Notes under the pieces: generated by a model
The model's input: the letters and a program-made list of their open reading frames with translations, nothing else
The model's database searches: none
Told to the model about the DNA's origin: nothing
Source: Pterobdella sp. o SKG-2022
Lineage: Eukaryota > Annelida > Clitellata > Hirudinida > Piscicolidae
Reading direction: 5' to 3'
NCBI GenBank assembly: GCA_964035795.1
Contig: OZ038326.1
Location: forward strand, 8,587,700 to 8,651,699
Length of the DNA stretch: 64,000 nt
Translations under genes and position numbers: made by a program
Part shown: positions 12,778 to 30,201 of the stretch, in pieces
Position numbering within the stretch: position 1 is the stretch's first letter
Layout of the letters: each line of letters starts with the position of its first letter

Positions 12778-13165
12778 ACACTACAAGATGCCCTTGGTGC
12801 TTCTTTATGAAATATAGCAAAAATAATTTCCCTACTTATTCCACAATAAACGTGTTGGACGTATGAACATTTTCGTGTTAATTTCTATATTTAATAGGTT
12901 TAAGAAACTAATTAAATGTGTTCAAAAAGGAAACAAGCTGTTACGAGGCGCTGGTGCCACTGCCTTCTGCGTATCAAGCCCGCTTCAAAATGTCACTGAG
13001 TTTTGCGCAAACCACGTTACTAAGGGATATCACTTGGTATTGATAAAGCACCCTTCGTGACAAACAGAAAGTCAGAGATGAATTTATCATTTAAAAATCA
13101 TTCAAAAAGTAAGGGCATCGACCTATAAACATATGGAAATTATAATTGTTGCTTAAAAATGATGG

Positions 13166-16100
13166 TCATGGTTTGAGGACTTGAGAAGAGAAAGGTAATA
13201 GTCTTTGTTGATTGATGCAGTCCAACAACCAATCCACTCTCAAAAATGTAAGGTCTTTGTTATCTTTCACAGCCTGAAAATAATTTAAAAACTTGAGGTT
13301 TGAGCATAAAGTTTACAATGGTCACCTCATCAAAGTTGCAGTCCCATGGCACGTTGGTGAAGACCACTCTGACGTCATCACTCATGTAGGCACTCAGCAC
13401 CCTGCAGAAAGAAATCACATATGCCAAATGAAAACACAGTGGATGAAGAAAGAATAGCAGAAAAAAGCATAGTTAATTGTATGCATCTGGGCCAGAGAAA
13501 ACATCACTGAAGTAGGAAAGATCATGTGAACAACAATGTTTTTAATAGCACTAATGCACTCCACTTGGCAGAACACAGAGAAAAAAGTGAATTTAAAATA
13601 GCAAGCTGCCTTAAAACACATAAGCAAGCATTGGTGAGTTAGGGAAGGTTGCCTACTTTGTTGCCAAAAAACTTGAGTTGCATCAATATTTCAAGGATGC
13701 ATAAGAATACTCACCCTCCATAGGCAGTGATGTATCTGCTGAGAAAGTGTGTTTGAGAAGAGGAAAAATTGCCGTATATGAAGAATTTGAGGCCTTGCAG
13801 AAATTTTTTAATTCTGTATGCAGGTCTCAGCATGCCTTCAAAATCTTCATGCTCACTTGATTTTGTTGATTCATCTTTAGCAAATTTTTTTTTCACACAA
13901 TCTTCTTCAATATTACTATCATCATCATAATCTTCTTCTTCTTCTTCTTCGCTATCATACTCAATTTCATCATCTCCAACAACAAAATCATCATCACTTA
14001 ATTCTTCTTCCTCTTCTTCAGCCTTAATTTTTTGAAACACCTTACCAAGTTTGAATCTGAAATTGTTTAATTGAAATTTCATGCAAAATTTTCATTTACG
14101 GTGTCTTGGACAAAAGCAGAGAAAAATAAATTTGGATCTGGAAATTAAATTTGCAAGGGGTGCACTAATGTGACATGGTGCTATGCAGGGTTGCCTCAAG
14201 TGACTACTGGAATAACTTGAGTACTTGCACAAGAGGCTCAAAAGTGAAATTTATTTAAAAAAGAAAAGAACCTTCTTTCAGGCAGGTGTTTTTGTTGTTT
14301 AGAGCACTCGAAGACCCACTCCTTGCTGACAATGCATCCCTGACTTAGAACTTGCCTGTACTTTGGAGTGTTTTTGAAGGCACATCTGCATTGAGTTGTC
14401 CATTGAAAACTATTGTTCAGCATCAAAAGCATAAATAATGCATTGAAACTTATAGACATGAGATGAGTGCAAGAATCAGTCCAATCAGTGCTAAACACAG
14501 CTCCTAATTTCTTGGCTGCATCCCTTATTTGGCTTCTCTCAGGATTCTTCATAAAAATCATTCATATTCATTAATGTACTCAAAAATTACTTTTTCATTT
14601 TATTGATATAACTAAAAAAAATTATTTATAGATTTATTAATGAACAAAGCTTTTTGATTTAAATATCATTAAAAAGGATGATTTTAAATTAGGTATTCAT
14701 GAAAAGCATTGTGCCTATCATGTGTGCACAGAATACTTCTTTAAGTATTTTATTTGATCTGGGAACCTGTGTCAATCAGAAACAGATATAGAGAAGACCA
14801 TGTAAACGGAAGAAAGAAGAGTATTGGAATGGAAAACTCATGGATCCCAAAAGCAAATCATCAAACACTTGGAAGTTCATTAATAAAATTTCAGAAAGAA
14901 GAAAAAAATCTGCTGCTAACATCAATGCTCAAGAGTATCATTCTTACTTACTAGAGAAAATTGAAACAGCAGATTTCTATCTGACCTTCTGAAGTGCCAG
15001 AATTTTCAAAATGCAATGAAAAGTTAAGTTTGAATGGCTTCGATGAAGTTACATTAGTTGAATTACTCTATGCCATCCAGAAACTTCCAAATAAACAATG
15101 TAAAAACAACCCAATTCTTTTTTTTATTACCCCCATGTTTCACCGTGTATTCTATCTTCATCATCAGGCTGTTAGTGTTGGTCTTAGAATGTTTCTTTGC
15201 ATATTGAGAACTTGTCCTAGAACTTAGCCTGATGAGAGCAGACTGATGAAACAGTCTGTGTGGGGTCCTCCAAAAATATCTTGAAACAAGATAAAATTAG
15301 TAAGCCCAAAGGATTACTGGAAGACAGGGAAGGGTTGTTTAGATTTTTACCCTGAAAGGGTAGCAGCCCCACCAACTGGCAGGCCTAAATTCTAGGCTAT
15401 AGATGTCTTTTAATGCTCTGAACAGGTGTCTTTTAACGTCATGCTCAATACCAACACATCCCAATTCCAAATGTCATTTGCATCATTGAGGAAGATAAGA
15501 AGCCTAACTAATTACCTGAAACAAGGGTCATTCAAAACTTGTATCAGCTTTGGTATTGATGATGATGATTTTTGTTTAAAGTCCTTGTGTCCCAGATTAG
15601 CAGGGTTGAGACCCATTGGTTATGGAAACAATGTACTAATGGGATTACCCAAATTACAAACCCAGAAAATCCAGTCCATAAGAAACATGACAGCCAGCTT
15701 AATATCAGGAACTATAAAGTTTGATCACATAACTCCTGTCTTAAAAGATCTACACTGGCTTAAAATTGAAGAAAGAATTCAATACAAGAGGATATTACAA
15801 GTGCATAAATGCCTCAAAATAGAAAGTCCCTCTTATCTTTCATCAAAATTATCAACTGCCTGAAAAAAAAGGCTCAGATCATCGAACAAAATGGACATAG
15901 CAAGTTTAAGGACAAATACCATTTTGGGGAAAAAAAGATTTGAAGTTGCTGCACCAATTTTTTGGAACAATCTCCCAAATCACCTCAAATTCATAACCTC
16001 CACAACAACTTTTTCCAAGTGCTTAAAAACCCACCTCATGATTAAGTCTTATAATCTTGAAAACAATTTTATAATTTTTTTTCAGAAAATCAAATTAGTG

Positions 16101-16626
16101 GGAAGAAGGGGTAAATTGAAGGAATGACTCGGTGTGTGTGGATTGAAAGATGAAGCTTAAGGGATTAAAAAAATGAAGATTTATCCTATTTTTACTGACT
16201 GTAGATATAAATACATATATTAAATGATCTTGAAGACTTAAATAGTTTCATGCCACTATAATAATATTCGTTATTTGTTTGTTTGTCATTAGTGGCAAAA
16301 CTAAGATTTTTTATTATCCGATTATTTAACCTTGAAGCCACTCAGAACAAACACCACGCCTTCCAGTAACTTTACATATTTTTTTGTTCTATCTTTTGCC
16401 TTTGATTCAATATGATTTGAAGTAGACGGTAGGTTATCACTGGTTGCAGAAAAACTTAATTCTTCAGATTTAAATTTTTTTGGACCCAATACTTCATTTT
16501 CTGAAATTTTTTCATATTTTAAAAATGTATTTAAAAAACTGTTTCAACCTCTAGATCTTTTGAAAAGAGAGCCGACTTTGAGAGTTTGCTCTGAAGAATC
16601 TTTTTTTATATAGAAACTCCCTAAAT
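13166..16626 (-). CDS. XRCC1: XRCC1 orthologue, C-terminal part (both BRCT domains); N-terminal domain not found
   Basis: Scaffold of base-excision and single-strand-break repair. Seven exons in transcript order: 16626-16549, 16500-16331, 14546-14458, 14385-14272, 14056-13715, 13401-13326, 13273-13166; all phases agree. The first two carry the linker (SFYIKKDSSEQ, then LGPKKFK, a likely nuclear signal) and LEGVVFVLSGF, the first BRCT strand. BRCT1 continues with IRDAAKKLGAVF, THLICAFKNTPKY, CIVSKEWVFEC. An acidic Asp/Glu linker precedes BRCT2 (FLQGLKFFIYGNF, YITAYGG, AYMSDDVRVVF, LRVDWLLDC). An L2 copy lies inside the 1.8-kb intron. The XRCC1_N domain, which binds DNA polymerase beta in the family, is not visible between 16640 and ADH5. 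It is either further upstream, lost, or too diverged. Confidence 0.9.
14740..16130 (+). mobile_element. CR1/L2-type retrotransposon in an XRCC1 intron
   Basis: Plus-strand remnants of L2 coding sequence: linker and RT fingers at about 14830-15110 (KFINKISERRK, LSLNGFDEVTLVELL), a non-coding break, then the C-terminal part at 15426-16045 (LRKIRSLTNYLKQ, KFDHITPVLKDLHWL, ESPSYLSSKL, VAAPIFWNNLP). It is antisense to XRCC1 and sits between that gene's second and third mapped exons. Confidence 0.8.
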
Positions 16627-17039
16627 CTGACTATTGCAAAAATTTATGATTATTTTAAACTATTCATAAAGTTCAAATATTTACTTGGTCCTTTTGGGAT
16701 TTCGAAGACATTTTTTGCCGCCAGTTTTTTTGGCAAAATATATTTTCAGTAACTAAAATTATGCAAGTTAAAAATAAATAAAATAAATTTTTTTTTTATT
16801 AAAATTTTTTAAATAAAAATTTAATAAATGATAAACAATACTCGCCCCACCTCAATCATGAGTTTTCAATAACGTGTGTTTTTTCTGTCGCAGTAAAACT
16901 GAAACACACACAGCGACAACCTTACAAAACCACACTTGATTGGGTGATGAAAATGAAGAAAATCAATAAGAAAATTTATCCATAATGATTATTTTATAAT
17001 TAACTCCGTTCATGCCAGTTTCAAACCTGGGTGAAAAAG

Positions 17040-19170
17040 AAAGTGGACTTGACATGGGGTTAGCAACCCTCTTTATGAAAAAGACCCAAGCTAGAAAAAC
17101 ACCAAGAAATAACCAAGCAAATCTGTATTGGAAGAAGATAGGCCTTCATCCGGAGATCTTATGACGCTGGGTGATGAGGGCCGAAAGAAAGCCATCTATC
17201 CGAAATTTATCTTCTCAATCAAAGGAACCCTAAACCTAGGTACATGGAACGTTTGGGCCATGTACACTCAGAGAAAAATAACAAGAGTAGCAGCAGAGTT
17301 GAAAAACTACCATTTTGATATCTTCGGCACCAGCGAGTCAGATGGATAGGTAGACGACAGAAGCTGCTGATAACAGAAGTTTTTTCTAGCCATGAAAAAG
17401 TCAACGCATTTCACACAGACGGATCTCATGCTCTCCCAAGCATCTCAAAAAAGCGTTTATGCGATGGAGAGCACATGGTCATCATCACAGCCTCATTCAA
17501 AACAAGCCATAAAAAGTTGAACAGTGCTCAATGGTACGCTCAAACAGACAATAGTGATGATGAGGTCAAAGACCAGTTCTATAACAGGATGAAAGCTACC
17601 CTCAACACTCCTAGATAGTGATGTAATCATCGTAATGTGTGACTTCAACGCCAAAGTGGGTAATGGCAACAGAGGTCATTTAGAAGTTACGAGAAAACAG
17701 GGTCTTGGTGTGGTGAATGATAGTGGCGAAAGATTCACCAATCTTTGCGCCACTAGTACCCTGTGATTGGAGTCACAAAAACATCCAGCTAGACCTTACC
17801 TGATCAATTAGCACCTGTTCCACAAAATGTTTTTTCGCTACAATACATTTGTAGCAAGTGCTTTGAATCAAAAGGAAAATCAAATCAATTAGGAGTATGA
17901 TTATAGTGGCATTAACTTCAGGAGTTTCTAGACCACTGAGCATTATGAACTATGTATGCGAAATAACTGAATGCTATGTAATTTAATGTAAGTTTTCATA
18001 GATATGACAATTTCAACAAAGATTATGCAAGTATAACTAAATAAAATAAAACAGTTAATTAAGATTATATGGAAGAAAGGTCTGTTGTTTGAATCAAAAG
18101 CAACCATAAGAATATGTGAATAAATGACATTTTAAAAACTGAGTTAATTTTATAGATTTATCACTATTCTTTTATTATATTCAGCATCTTTTCCTTTTCC
18201 AGAATCACTGGCTTCTTTCCACACCTTACCCTTTATTAGGGAACCTATTGGTAAGACGAGCATGTTCTGCTATGAATTCTTATAAAGGTCTGGTTTGCAG
18301 AAATCAGTTGACCAAATCGTTTCATGTTTACTGTGAGACATGGTTGCTTACTGTCTTCATTTTTGTTCTAGCTGGTTATTGGCTGAATCCTGACAACATC
18401 CATCACTCAAAAAAAGAACGGTATCTAGTAATTTCTTTAAGCTCGATTGGACGATCTAGATTTTGCTGACGATCTAGCGCTTCTTGAGCACACCCAGAAA
18501 CAGATGCAAGAGAAAACAAGTCTGAACTTACACCAGAAAAAAAGCAAGATCCTCAATGTGATTACGGCCACATTAATTCCTATTATGCTAACAGGACATT
18601 ATAGGAAGTGGAGTGGCAGTATTGTTGATGAAGAGAGAGGGACGGATGCAGACGTGAAGATAATAGAAAAGGCTTGAGCAGTTTTCTTGCAGTTTAATAA
18701 CGTATGGGCATCTAAAGGTCTCTCGAACAACACTAAAATCAGGCTATTCAACTCCAATAAGAAACCTGTTTTATTCTATGGCGCAGTTTTGGAGAACCAA
18801 AGTTTCAACCGCAAAAAAGATCCAGACTAATACTTGTTTGAAAAGAATGTTCCAGATTCCCTGGCCGAAACCACCAGAAATGAAGAGTTGTGGTAACGCA
18901 TGGAACAAAAGCCGGCTGCTGTGGAGATCCAACAACCCTGCTGGATGGATGAGGCACAACCTACGTTAACCACCCACCAGCATAGCCCGACAAGCCCTCA
19001 AATGGAACCTCCAAAAAAGAGAGCAGACCACGAAACACATAGCGCTGTGACCCAGATGCTGAAGTCAAGAAAACCTCTCTTACACGGAGAAAGTTGAAAA
19101 CTCCCTCCCAAGACAAAAATAGCTTGAGATCCTTTGTTGGTAGCTTATGTCCCGGCTAGGAACGATGGGA
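17040..19170 (+). mobile_element. RTE-type non-LTR retrotransposon, family E, with tetranucleotide tail
   Basis: Endonuclease remnants run from about 17225 (NLGTWNVWAM, then DEVKDQFYNRMKAT near 17560, DFNAKVGNGN near 17645) to 17765, where other repeats interrupt it up to about 18440. RT and C-terminal parts follow (LDFADDLALLEHT, SIVDEERGTDADVK, KIRLFNS) and end at about 19160 with CPARNDG, the usual RTE C terminus (GLCP-R-DGHK). The stop codon region runs directly into the AAGT microsatellite, which is therefore the element's own tail. Frameshifted and inactive. Confidence 0.8.
17798..18260. mobile_element. Nested repeats inside the family E element: SINE body, unknown repeat, family B end
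   Basis: Three short pieces lie in series. Positions 17805-17880 match the body of the tRNA-derived SINE at 20545-20625 (TTAGCACCTG, TTTGTAGCAAG, GCTTTGA) without its tRNA head. Positions 17880-18130 are the inverted copy of an unclassified repeat also at 56040-56300 and 57220-57405. Positions 18165-18260 resemble, on the minus strand, the extreme 3' end of family B (compare 26280-26360). Confidence 0.6.
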
Positions 19171-20130
<960 letters not shown>

Positions 20131-20245
20131 TATTATCTCAATAAACTATTTTTTTTATAAATTTTGTAATTGTTCGTTAACCAATCACATATAACTGTCT
20201 TTGGGTTCTGCTGCGACAAGTAAACACGTTTTTGAACATTCAAAC

Positions 20246-24432
<4,187 letters not shown>

Positions 24433-24619
24433 CAAACTTCCACCATCTTCCCAAAGCCTTCCATCATTTTTTCCTTGAATTTTAATTAGAATTTTGTTTT
24501 AAGTTTTATCAATTTAAATTCATACGTCACTCAAAATATTCTTTCAACAAATATAAAACTCCATGAAGCTTTAAAAACCCATGCATCTTGAGCATCTATT
24601 TTTTGAACTTCGAAATAAA

Positions 24620-26270
24620 AACTTTGAAAAAATTTACGCTGAAAGGTGGTCTCTGGGTGTCACTCGTGAAAAAGGTATAAAGGGCAATGAAGGCTCAAAA
24701 ATTGGATTCATCGTTGTCTCACTGCAGTCGATAAAGTTCTAAATAAGTACTAGATGCACTAGTCAATTTTATCACATAATTTAACTTAGAGACACCTCAA
24801 TGTAATTTCAAGCAATATCAATCAACGTCGGTATTATGAAAAATTTTTTAGTACATTTATAGCAAACAAGCTAGAATTCTCGGTAATAGATGCTAACGTA
24901 TTATGGTAAGGCTATATTTACCGAAAATTGTAGCTTTTTTTGCTAATGTACTGAATATGTTCTCATAATAATGACGTTAATGAGCATCACGTAATTTATT
25001 AACAATCTTTAGTAATGACACAAGTTGGCATAAAGGATTTCATTTTCCCTCTAAAACAATGAAAATTTAAGAAAAGTGTTGTTACAGCTTAAAACTAAAA
25101 AATCAAAATATTGCGTTTTATAAACAAACAGGCAAGCACACGTGAGACAAGTTGTAAGCCGTATGAAGCTTTTTTGCAAGTCGAACTCGCATTACTAAAA
25201 ATATTAAATTTTGGAAAATTTACAAAAAAAGACATCAGATTCTTGATGATTATTTTTTAATCGCTTTGCAAGTATTTTTGTGCTACACTGTGTACTTGGA
25301 GTGCTTACATTGCAGGGCAAAACTTTATGTGACTTTTGGTGTACAACTTCATTTTATTCAATTTTTAAAAATTAACTTTTCTCAATAAATGGTTTGAAAC
25401 CGCATTTAAACATATTTTTTATATATTGAAAATAAATTGATACTAATCAAATCTTTTCGGATTTTTTCAAACATGTGGCAAAAATTTTGCATACAATCAT
25501 ATGGTAGCTAGAGAAACTATATCATGCATGATTTTTATAAATGTTGAATTATTAGCCCCAAAAATGTTAAATGAAAAAAAAATCAATTTTATATCTTTAT
25601 CTAAACAGAGCTTTTGCATATACATTCTCATCTACTTGAGGTAGCTGTTGCTGGGGAGGTTCGAACTGACAAATCGACGGGGTCGACATGATGATAAAAT
25701 GATATAAGTATGACGTCGTTGCTACATTCCCTGTAAATAACGCTAGATATTTGAGAGAATAAGGATGAAATGGATAAAAAATTTTAAAGTAGCGATTAAA
25801 GAAAAAAATAGTTTCCAGTAAGGTTCATTTATTCGAGTGCTAGCATTTTCAGCTGATATTAATGCTTGCATACCTTTTTGACCAGTTATATTTGACTCGC
25901 ATGGTGCTTCGAGCAGATCATTTTTTTCCAATTTTGAGATACCTTTTTCCGTATAAGCTATTTAGATGCGTAGAGCTTCTGATTGGGCATGTTCATATGC
26001 ATGCTGCTTGTATACAACAGAAACATTCCTTTCATTCTCACCTGCATAGACTTCCATTACATGTGCCTCTGGAGATGGCGTAAGGCGGTGGTAAGGTTTT
26101 TATGGCTTGTCGAGAGAAGAGTAGTCTTACTTTTCCACTAGCCACAATAAAATGAGCATATTTAAAAACTAATAATTTACTAATATGCAAAGCTATTTGT
26201 TAACAAAGTAACATTTTCAAGTATAACTTTGTACCTTGATACTTCGAGTAGTTTTATTCAATGTTTTTCG
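24620..26270. other. Intergenic, nothing convincing
   Basis: AT-rich sequence downstream of ADH5. Small open frames on both strands at 25740-26085 look faintly exon-like (a GTGAGA-type donor on the minus strand near 26040) but match no family that I recognise. I looked specifically for the missing XRCC1 N-terminal exons on the minus strand and saw none. Confidence 0.5.
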
Positions 26271-29200
26271 ACTTCAGTATTATCTTTCCATTGTCATTTT
26301 ATTATAGTCAGCATTTTTCTTATTCCAAGGGATCACTGACTTTTTTTCACGACCTAACCCTTTCTCTCCATTTCATCCTGTCATAGGCATCTCCAAGACC
26401 TAACCCAAACCCAAGACAAAGGTTTTCCATCATGTTTTTCCAAGCTAACCTTGATCTTCCCCTTCCTCTACTGCTTTTCACCTCAAGTCTCCATGCCTGC
26501 TTAACACAATCCTCATCCCCTTTCCTTACAATATGACCCAGCTATCTCAAACTCCCTTGCCTCACCACTTCAACAATCGTACTAACCAGCTCCAATCTAA
26601 CCATCAACTTCTTTGTGCTCACACCATCAGCTAGCTGCACACCACACATAATTCGAAGCATCCGTTTTTCTGCTCTTCTCAAAATACTTTCTTCAACCTT
26701 ACCACCCAAGTTTTTGAGCCATATGCCATGACAGGCCTCACAAATGTCCTATAAATTTTTTCTTTGATATTCCATGTGTGTCTTTTACCACATAACATAG
26801 AAGACATACTGTTGAATGCCTTCCAGTCCAGCCCTATTCTGCGTGTAACACTTCCTCTTCCACCATTCATATTATCCCCAAGATAACAATAATTATTCAC
26901 CTTCTCTAACTCACGCAGACAACCATTTGAAACATTATTACATACCTTATTTGAAACATTCATACAAGCCTTGCATTCAAAATTTCCATTCATCTTACAA
27001 GAAACTCTCTTTACCCTAGCACGCCGCGCATGAACCCACTTACATGTCTTACACCTCACACAATTTACCTTAGCCCTCTGCCTACACACACTACATGGAT
27101 CAATTTTAGCCAAGACAACAACCCCACTACCACCGCCACTCTCCCTGACCTTTGTCTTACCAAGATTAATCTTCAATACTTTCCCTTCAAAGGCTGCCTT
27201 CCAAACGGATGAATTGTGCTTCTAGTTCCTCAATAGTCTCTGCCATCAAGACCAAGTCATCTGCATAAAACAGTTCATATAAAGCACTTTTCTTCTGTCT
27301 TCCGACAATACGTCGAGCACTATTGAAAACAAAAACGGCGAGAGAACCAATCTTTGATGGACACCTACACCAACATCAAATTCTTCCGAATGTCCACCTC
27401 CAACCTGAACCCGCGTTTTTGCTCCTTTGTACATCGACATTACTGCCTGAACTAGCCTTTCGGGGACCAACTTCTTTCTCAGCGCCCATTCAATCACCTT
27501 TCTTGGTACCCTATCAAAAGCCTTCTCAAAATCAACAAAACAGATAAAAAGCTTCCTATTCTTTTCAAGGTAGCTTTCCTGTATGCTCCTGAAAATAAAA
27601 ATAGCGTTCACTGTGCTTTTGCCAGGCATAAAACCAAATTGCATTTGGTCAACTTTCACTAACCTTTTTAACCTCCAACAACCTTTTCACCACTTTTATA
27701 CCATGCTCTTAAAGCTTTACACCTCGATAGCTCGCACAGTCCATAATGCTACCTTTCTCTATAAATGGAAACAACTTTACTCGTCCTCCAGTCATGAGTC
27801 ATATCCTTTCCATCGAGGATTTCATTTGCTATTTGTAATATAACTTGCTTTCCATGTGGGAAGGCATCTAGGTGCTCCTTGACAATTCCAGTTGGTTTAC
27901 TGGCCTTGCCATTTTTCATGATCCTTAGTGCTCTCGCCACTTCTTTCATAGCAAATGGTTCCATGGAACCTTTAACCGCTTTTACATTCACCATTCCATT
28001 CTACGGATTTTCCTCATTCATGATGGCCTCCACGTGCTCCTTCCACACTTTCTTGCGATTATCCTCGGCAAATACAGCCTTCCCATTTTTGTCTCTAATG
28101 CAGTTAGTACTTGCTAAGTCACTTGCTTCCTTTTTCATCATTCTTATTCTACGGAATACGACATTCCTGTCATTCTGTATCTCCTCCATCTCTTTTACCG
28201 CCTCTTTCTTCATTGCTTTAGCAACATTTCTCTTTGCTTTCTATTTATCAAAGACATTACGGGATTTATTTTCCTCGGATGGAAATTGTTTTCATCTCAG
28301 AAAACTTTTACACTTCTCAGTGATGGCGTTTTGTACATCCTGATTCCACCTCCAAGTTTCACCGTGCTGAGGCCTACCTCTACTCACTCCACAAACTTCT
28401 TCAGCAGCTATTATACAAGAAGTTTTATATTTCAGCCATTTATTTCGTTCATCGCTTTTTCGATACAAAACTTCCATCTTTACAGAAAATTTTTCTATTA
28501 CTTCATCGTTCAAAAGCTTCTATACTTTTGGGCGAGATACTTTTACGGCATGGCTTTGTTGGATTTTCCTAATCCATCTTCCATCTAAAACCACCTTCAA
28601 TAGTTTGTGTTGGAGCTCAATCCCAATTGCTCTCCCATCCTTCAAAAACTTTCTCTGACTACCCTTCATCAACACAAAATCTGTTTCTGTCCCACTACAC
28701 CCTCCATTAAAAGTTACCTTCCTACTATCCTTTTTCTTGAACCAACTATTACCCACACACATACCCTTTTAAACAAAAAATTCTAATAGCAATCTACCCT
28801 CCAAGTTTTTCTTGCCTATTCCAAAACCTCCATGTACACCTTCAAACCCATCAACCTCCTTGCCAATGTGTCCATTGAAGTCTCCTAAGTAAATCAAAAT
28901 TTCATTTTTATTTTCCACTTCACACCCCTTTGCCATCTCTTCCCTTTTTCACTCATCGATCTTCCACATTGTGGGGCATAAGCGCAAACAATTCTTATTA
29001 CCTTTTTAACAAAAATAATTACCACTACCATTACCCTATCTGATATTCTATTTATTTTCACAACATTCATACCTAAATCCTTTCTAACCAATATTCCTTA
29101 ACCACCTATCTTATCTTCATTACCAGACCACCATAGTTCAAACCTTCTACCAATACTACCTAGAGATTTCGAACCCATACCTTTCCACTTCACTTCTTGG

Positions 29201-29440
29201 ATGCAGCATATACCAACTTCCCTCCTCAACAACTCTTCACACAACTCCATATTCTTCCCATTTAATGATCCAATATTAAAACTACCGAAAGAAAAAGACC
29301 TCCCAAAAGAACAAGAAGAAGAAAGCTCAGGCATTCTTAGCAGCCTCTGCCCATTCAAGAGCTGCTGAGGACTGAGGGCCATTGCTTTTTTATGTGAATC
29401 ATGGAAAATATTTTGGAGCATGCCTTGCTTCCACCACATG
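26270..29440 (-). mobile_element. RTE-like non-LTR retrotransposon, family B, nearly full length
   Basis: Minus-strand order: endonuclease at 29440-28800 (FGSFNIGSLNGK, IQEVKWKGMG, VCAYAPQCG), remainder to about 28520, linker, RT fingers near 27990-27750 (RIMKNGKASKPTGI), palm at 27659-27246 (FGFMPGKST, FVDFEKAFDRVPRK, GVGVHQRLVLSPFLF), RT motif INLGKTKV at about 27170. A C4HC3-like finger follows at 27100-26960 (CSVC, CVRCKTCKWVH, CKAC), then YLGDNMNG at about 26880, WNIKEKIYRT, and the C-terminal GRGRPRLAWKNMM near 26450. Stops and a damaged YADD box (Y-MN in place of YADD) make it inactive. It is the reference for fragments at 3085, 5630, 9255 and 45238. Confidence 0.88.
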
Positions 29441-29512
29441 TATATGTTTCCTGAGTTTAAATAACCAGATAAAAATGCAGCTAAATGAACTTGTTAATTT
29501 AAAAACAATTCA

Positions 29513-29664
29513 TTTTATTTATTTATTTTTTAAAATTTTATTATTTATTTTTTATTTTATTTATTTTTTATTTTATTTATTTTTTATTTTATTTATTTTT
29601 TATTTTATTTATTTTTTATTTTATTTATTTTTTATTTTATTTATTTTTTATTTTATTTTTTTTT
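29513..29664. repeat. T/A minisatellite
   Basis: About 150 bp of reiterated TTTATTTTATTTATTTTT units just upstream of the family B element's 5' end. Confidence 0.9.
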
Positions 29665-29779
29665 AACAAGAAAACTTGCCTTTATTCAACAAATTCATTT
29701 TACATCTGTAAGTCATGTTCAATATAACGTCAAAACTGAAGTGATAGAAATCAAACTATCACGATATCGTGAACTCGCA

Positions 29780-29905
29780 ACTGTGTATTTTGTGGGGGTA
29801 TTTTGTGGGAGTATTTTGTGTATATTTTGGGGGTATTTTTTGTATATTGTGGGGGTATTTTGTGTATATTATGAGGGTATTTTGTGTATACTGTGGGTGT
29901 ATTAT
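29780..29905 (+). repeat. Short G/T-rich minisatellite, ~22-bp unit
   Basis: Four to five imperfect copies of GTGGGGGTATTTTGTGTATA between 29780 and 29905. No function inferred. Confidence 0.8.
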
Positions 29906-30201
29906 TAGTGTTTTTGAGATGGATGCTATTAAGGCGTTGAGGTAATTGTGTCAAAGTGGCGTTTTTGAAGGGAAAAACAAATTCTTTATTCAACTGAACT
30001 GACTAAACTTATCGTGAGAATATTCACTTTATCAAGTAAGGATGTTTTCAAACTGCTTGTGCCAATGCGTTTTCCTATCTGCTCTGATAAATTTTCTCTG
30101 AATTCCGTCTTGTAGAAACCCTCAATTATTACTTTCATATTTAAACTGTTATGAATAGATATAAATGTAAGATTTAAACACATTAATTCATTTGACGTCA
30201 G

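Noticed and set aside
16501..16626. XRCC1 pseudogene because of an in-frame TGA
   Set aside because: The stop lies in a 48-nt GT-AG intron; seven exons remain phase-consistent with conserved residues.
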